Source: Pseudomonadota bacterium
GTDB taxonomy: Bacteria; Desulfobacterota; JADFVX01
Assembly (NCBI GenBank): GCA_015222555.1
Contig: JADFVM010000275.1
Span: 1-6,901 of the forward strand
Direction of reading: 5' to 3'
DNA length: 6,901 bases
This document shows positions 5,676-6,901 of this stretch, one piece after another. Position numbers and translations under genes: made by a program. Position 1 is the first letter of the stretch. Every line of letters begins with the position of its first letter. The notes beneath the pieces are model-generated. The model was not told where the DNA came from and searched no databases. It saw only the letters and a list, made by a program, of their open reading frames with translations.

Positions 5676-6901
5676 ATGGCAACTAAAACAGTTAAAATAG
5701 ATCATCTCTACCGGGTAGAAGGGCACGGTGGAATCCGTGTTGAGCTTGATGGCAAGAAACTGCTCGATGTGAAGATGGAAATTTTTGAGGGCTCCCGCTT
5801 CTTTGAGGCCCTCATTCGGGGGCGCAGTTATAAGGATGTGCCCATGATCATGTGCCGCATCTGTGCCATCTGTTCGGCCTCTCACCGGCTCGTTGCCATC
5901 AAGGCGATAGAAAAAGCATTAAACCTTGAGGTGTCACCCCAGACAAAGCTTTTGAGAGAACTGCTCATCCTGGGTGAAATGATTGAAAGCCACAGCCTGC
6001 ATCTCTTTTGCCTGGCCGCGCCGGACTTTCTCGGTTTTCCCGGAGTTGCCGCCATGGCGGACAGACATGAAGGGGTGGTGAGGTTGGGGCTGGGGATTAA
6101 AAAACTGGGCAACTCCATTCAGGAGCTTGTGGGAGGAAGAAAGATCCACCAGATCAATGCCGAAGTGGGGGGCTTTTCAAAGGCGCCGGAAAGAGAAAGT
6201 CTTCTTGAATTGAGAGGGAAACTGGAAGAAAAGATTGGTGATGCAATCAAGTCCCTTGAATTTATTGAAGGCATTACGAAAGAAGATCTGACCAACTCGT
6301 CCTCTATTTTTTCAAGCCTTGATAACGGGGGAGACAAGTATAGTTATTACGGCGACACCATTTTAGTTTCCACGGGAGAGAAAATGGCCGTTGAGGACTA
6401 TAAAGATCTCTGTAATGAATTTGTTGTTACCCACTCCCATGCAAAACATAGCTTATATAAGGGAAAGCCTTTCATGGTCGGCTCACTGGCCAGACTCTAT
6501 CTGAACAGACATAAGTTGACAGGTATGGCTGGTGACAGGATGAAAAAGCTGGAGCCGGACTTTAACCCCCATAATATCTTATGGAATAATCTTGCCCAGG
6601 CCATTGAAATTGTGCAGTCTGTAGAAAGAGGAATCGAGATTATTGATGATATGATGAACAGCGGCTATGATGAATATGAAGAACCGGCCCAACCGGGGGC
6701 TATTCAGGGGGGACGTGGAGTGGCGGCTACAGAGGCGCCAAGGGGAACGCTCTATCATTCCTATACCATTGATGATAAAGGTCTGGTGACGGAGGCCGAT
6801 GTGATTACACCAACGGCCATCAATCTGGAAAATATGGAAAAAGATATCAGGGCGGCCACTGAGATGGGTATTAATGATCCCGAAGATGAACTCAAACTCA
6901 A
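5676..6901 (+). CDS. hydA: Group 3b [NiFe]-hydrogenase alpha (large, catalytic) subunit, 3' end outside window
   Basis: The frame starts at ATG 5676 and stays open for 408 codons to the window edge. The product is the catalytic subunit that binds the NiFe site and oxidises or produces H2. Near the N-terminus are RVEGHGG (13-19) and the first nickel-ligand motif CRICAICSASH (Cys63 and Cys66, with His70). Ala64 stands where many family members have Gly. The second ligand motif (DPCxxC) near the C-terminus is not in view. Pyrococcal alpha subunits have about 428 residues, so some 20 residues should be missing. GGRGVAATEAPRGTLYHSY (about 348-366) is a well-conserved large-subunit stretch. No Shine-Dalgarno sequence lies just before the ATG (CCAAAAAATAAT), because the inverted-repeat element separates it from GGGAG at 5555-5559. 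Confidence 0.93.
   Translation, partial: MATKTVKIDHLYRVEGHGGIRVELDGKKLLDVKMEIFEGSRFFEALIRGRSYKDVPMIMCRICAICSASHRLVAIKAIEKALNLEVSPQTKLLRELLILGEMIESHSLHLFCLAAPDFLGFPGVAAMADRHEGVVRLGLGIKKLGNSIQELVGGRKIHQINAEVGGFSKAPERESLLELRGKLEEKIGDAIKSLEFIEGITKEDLTNSSSIFSSLDNGGDKYSYYGDTILVSTGEKMAVEDYKDLCNEFVVTHSHAKHSLYKGKPFMVGSLARLYLNRHKLTGMAGDRMKKLEPDFNPHNILWNNLAQAIEIVQSVERGIEIIDDMMNSGYDEYEEPAQPGAIQGGRGVAATEAPRGTLYHSYTIDDKGLVTEADVITPTAINLENMEKDIRAATEMGINDPEDELKL

Noticed and set aside
1..6901. CRISPR array, tRNA, rRNA, transposase gene or defence system
   Set aside because: No regularly spaced repeats, no tRNA-like cloverleaf with a T-loop, and no nuclease, helicase or integrase motifs were seen on either strand.

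Overview
The window looks like chromosomal DNA of a Gram-negative-type, probably anaerobic bacterium of moderate GC content. Two proteins carry bacterial lipoprotein signal peptides, Shine-Dalgarno sites and sigma-70-like promoters are clear, and a cytochrome-c-like tail and a CcdA-type membrane protein point to a periplasmic redox metabolism. The exact lineage cannot be read from the sequence. A Desulfobacterota-like origin is a guess only.

Left part (1-1787, + strand): the end of an operon. It holds the C-terminal part of a larger protein cut by the window edge (a short segment resembling the last helix of a c-type cytochrome, then a domain of unknown function), a lipoprotein thioredoxin of the TlpA/ResA kind with an unusual C-P-C active site, and a small CcdA/DsbD-type membrane protein. 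The last two are best read as a pair in which CcdA carries reducing equivalents across the membrane to the lipoprotein, perhaps for cytochrome c maturation. One or two terminator-like hairpins follow.

Middle (1788-2782): a convergent intergenic region with a perfect 12-bp palindrome, a minus-strand gene for a small lipoprotein with its own promoter, and a 389-bp divergent intergenic region. That region contains a possible folded element, a canonical G-quadruplex motif and a strong promoter reading right, with an inverted repeat in its spacer.

Right part (2783-6901, + strand): a four-gene operon in the order beta, gamma, delta, alpha. This is the hydBGDA layout of the cytosolic NAD(P)-linked group 3b [NiFe]-hydrogenases (sulfhydrogenases). 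HydD and HydA form the hydrogenase core, HydB relays electrons through Fe-S clusters, and HydG is the FAD/NAD(P)-binding module that exchanges electrons with the nicotinamide pool. The last gene runs off the window, about 20 residues short of the usual length.

The most notable structure is a 98-bp element with inverted-repeat ends, flanked by an 8-bp direct repeat AAAAAATA. It sits between the Shine-Dalgarno sequence and the start codon of hydA. A second noncoding gap, between hydG and hydD, holds several mutually exclusive complementary segments. I see no defence system, CRISPR array, tRNA, rRNA or transposase gene in the window.
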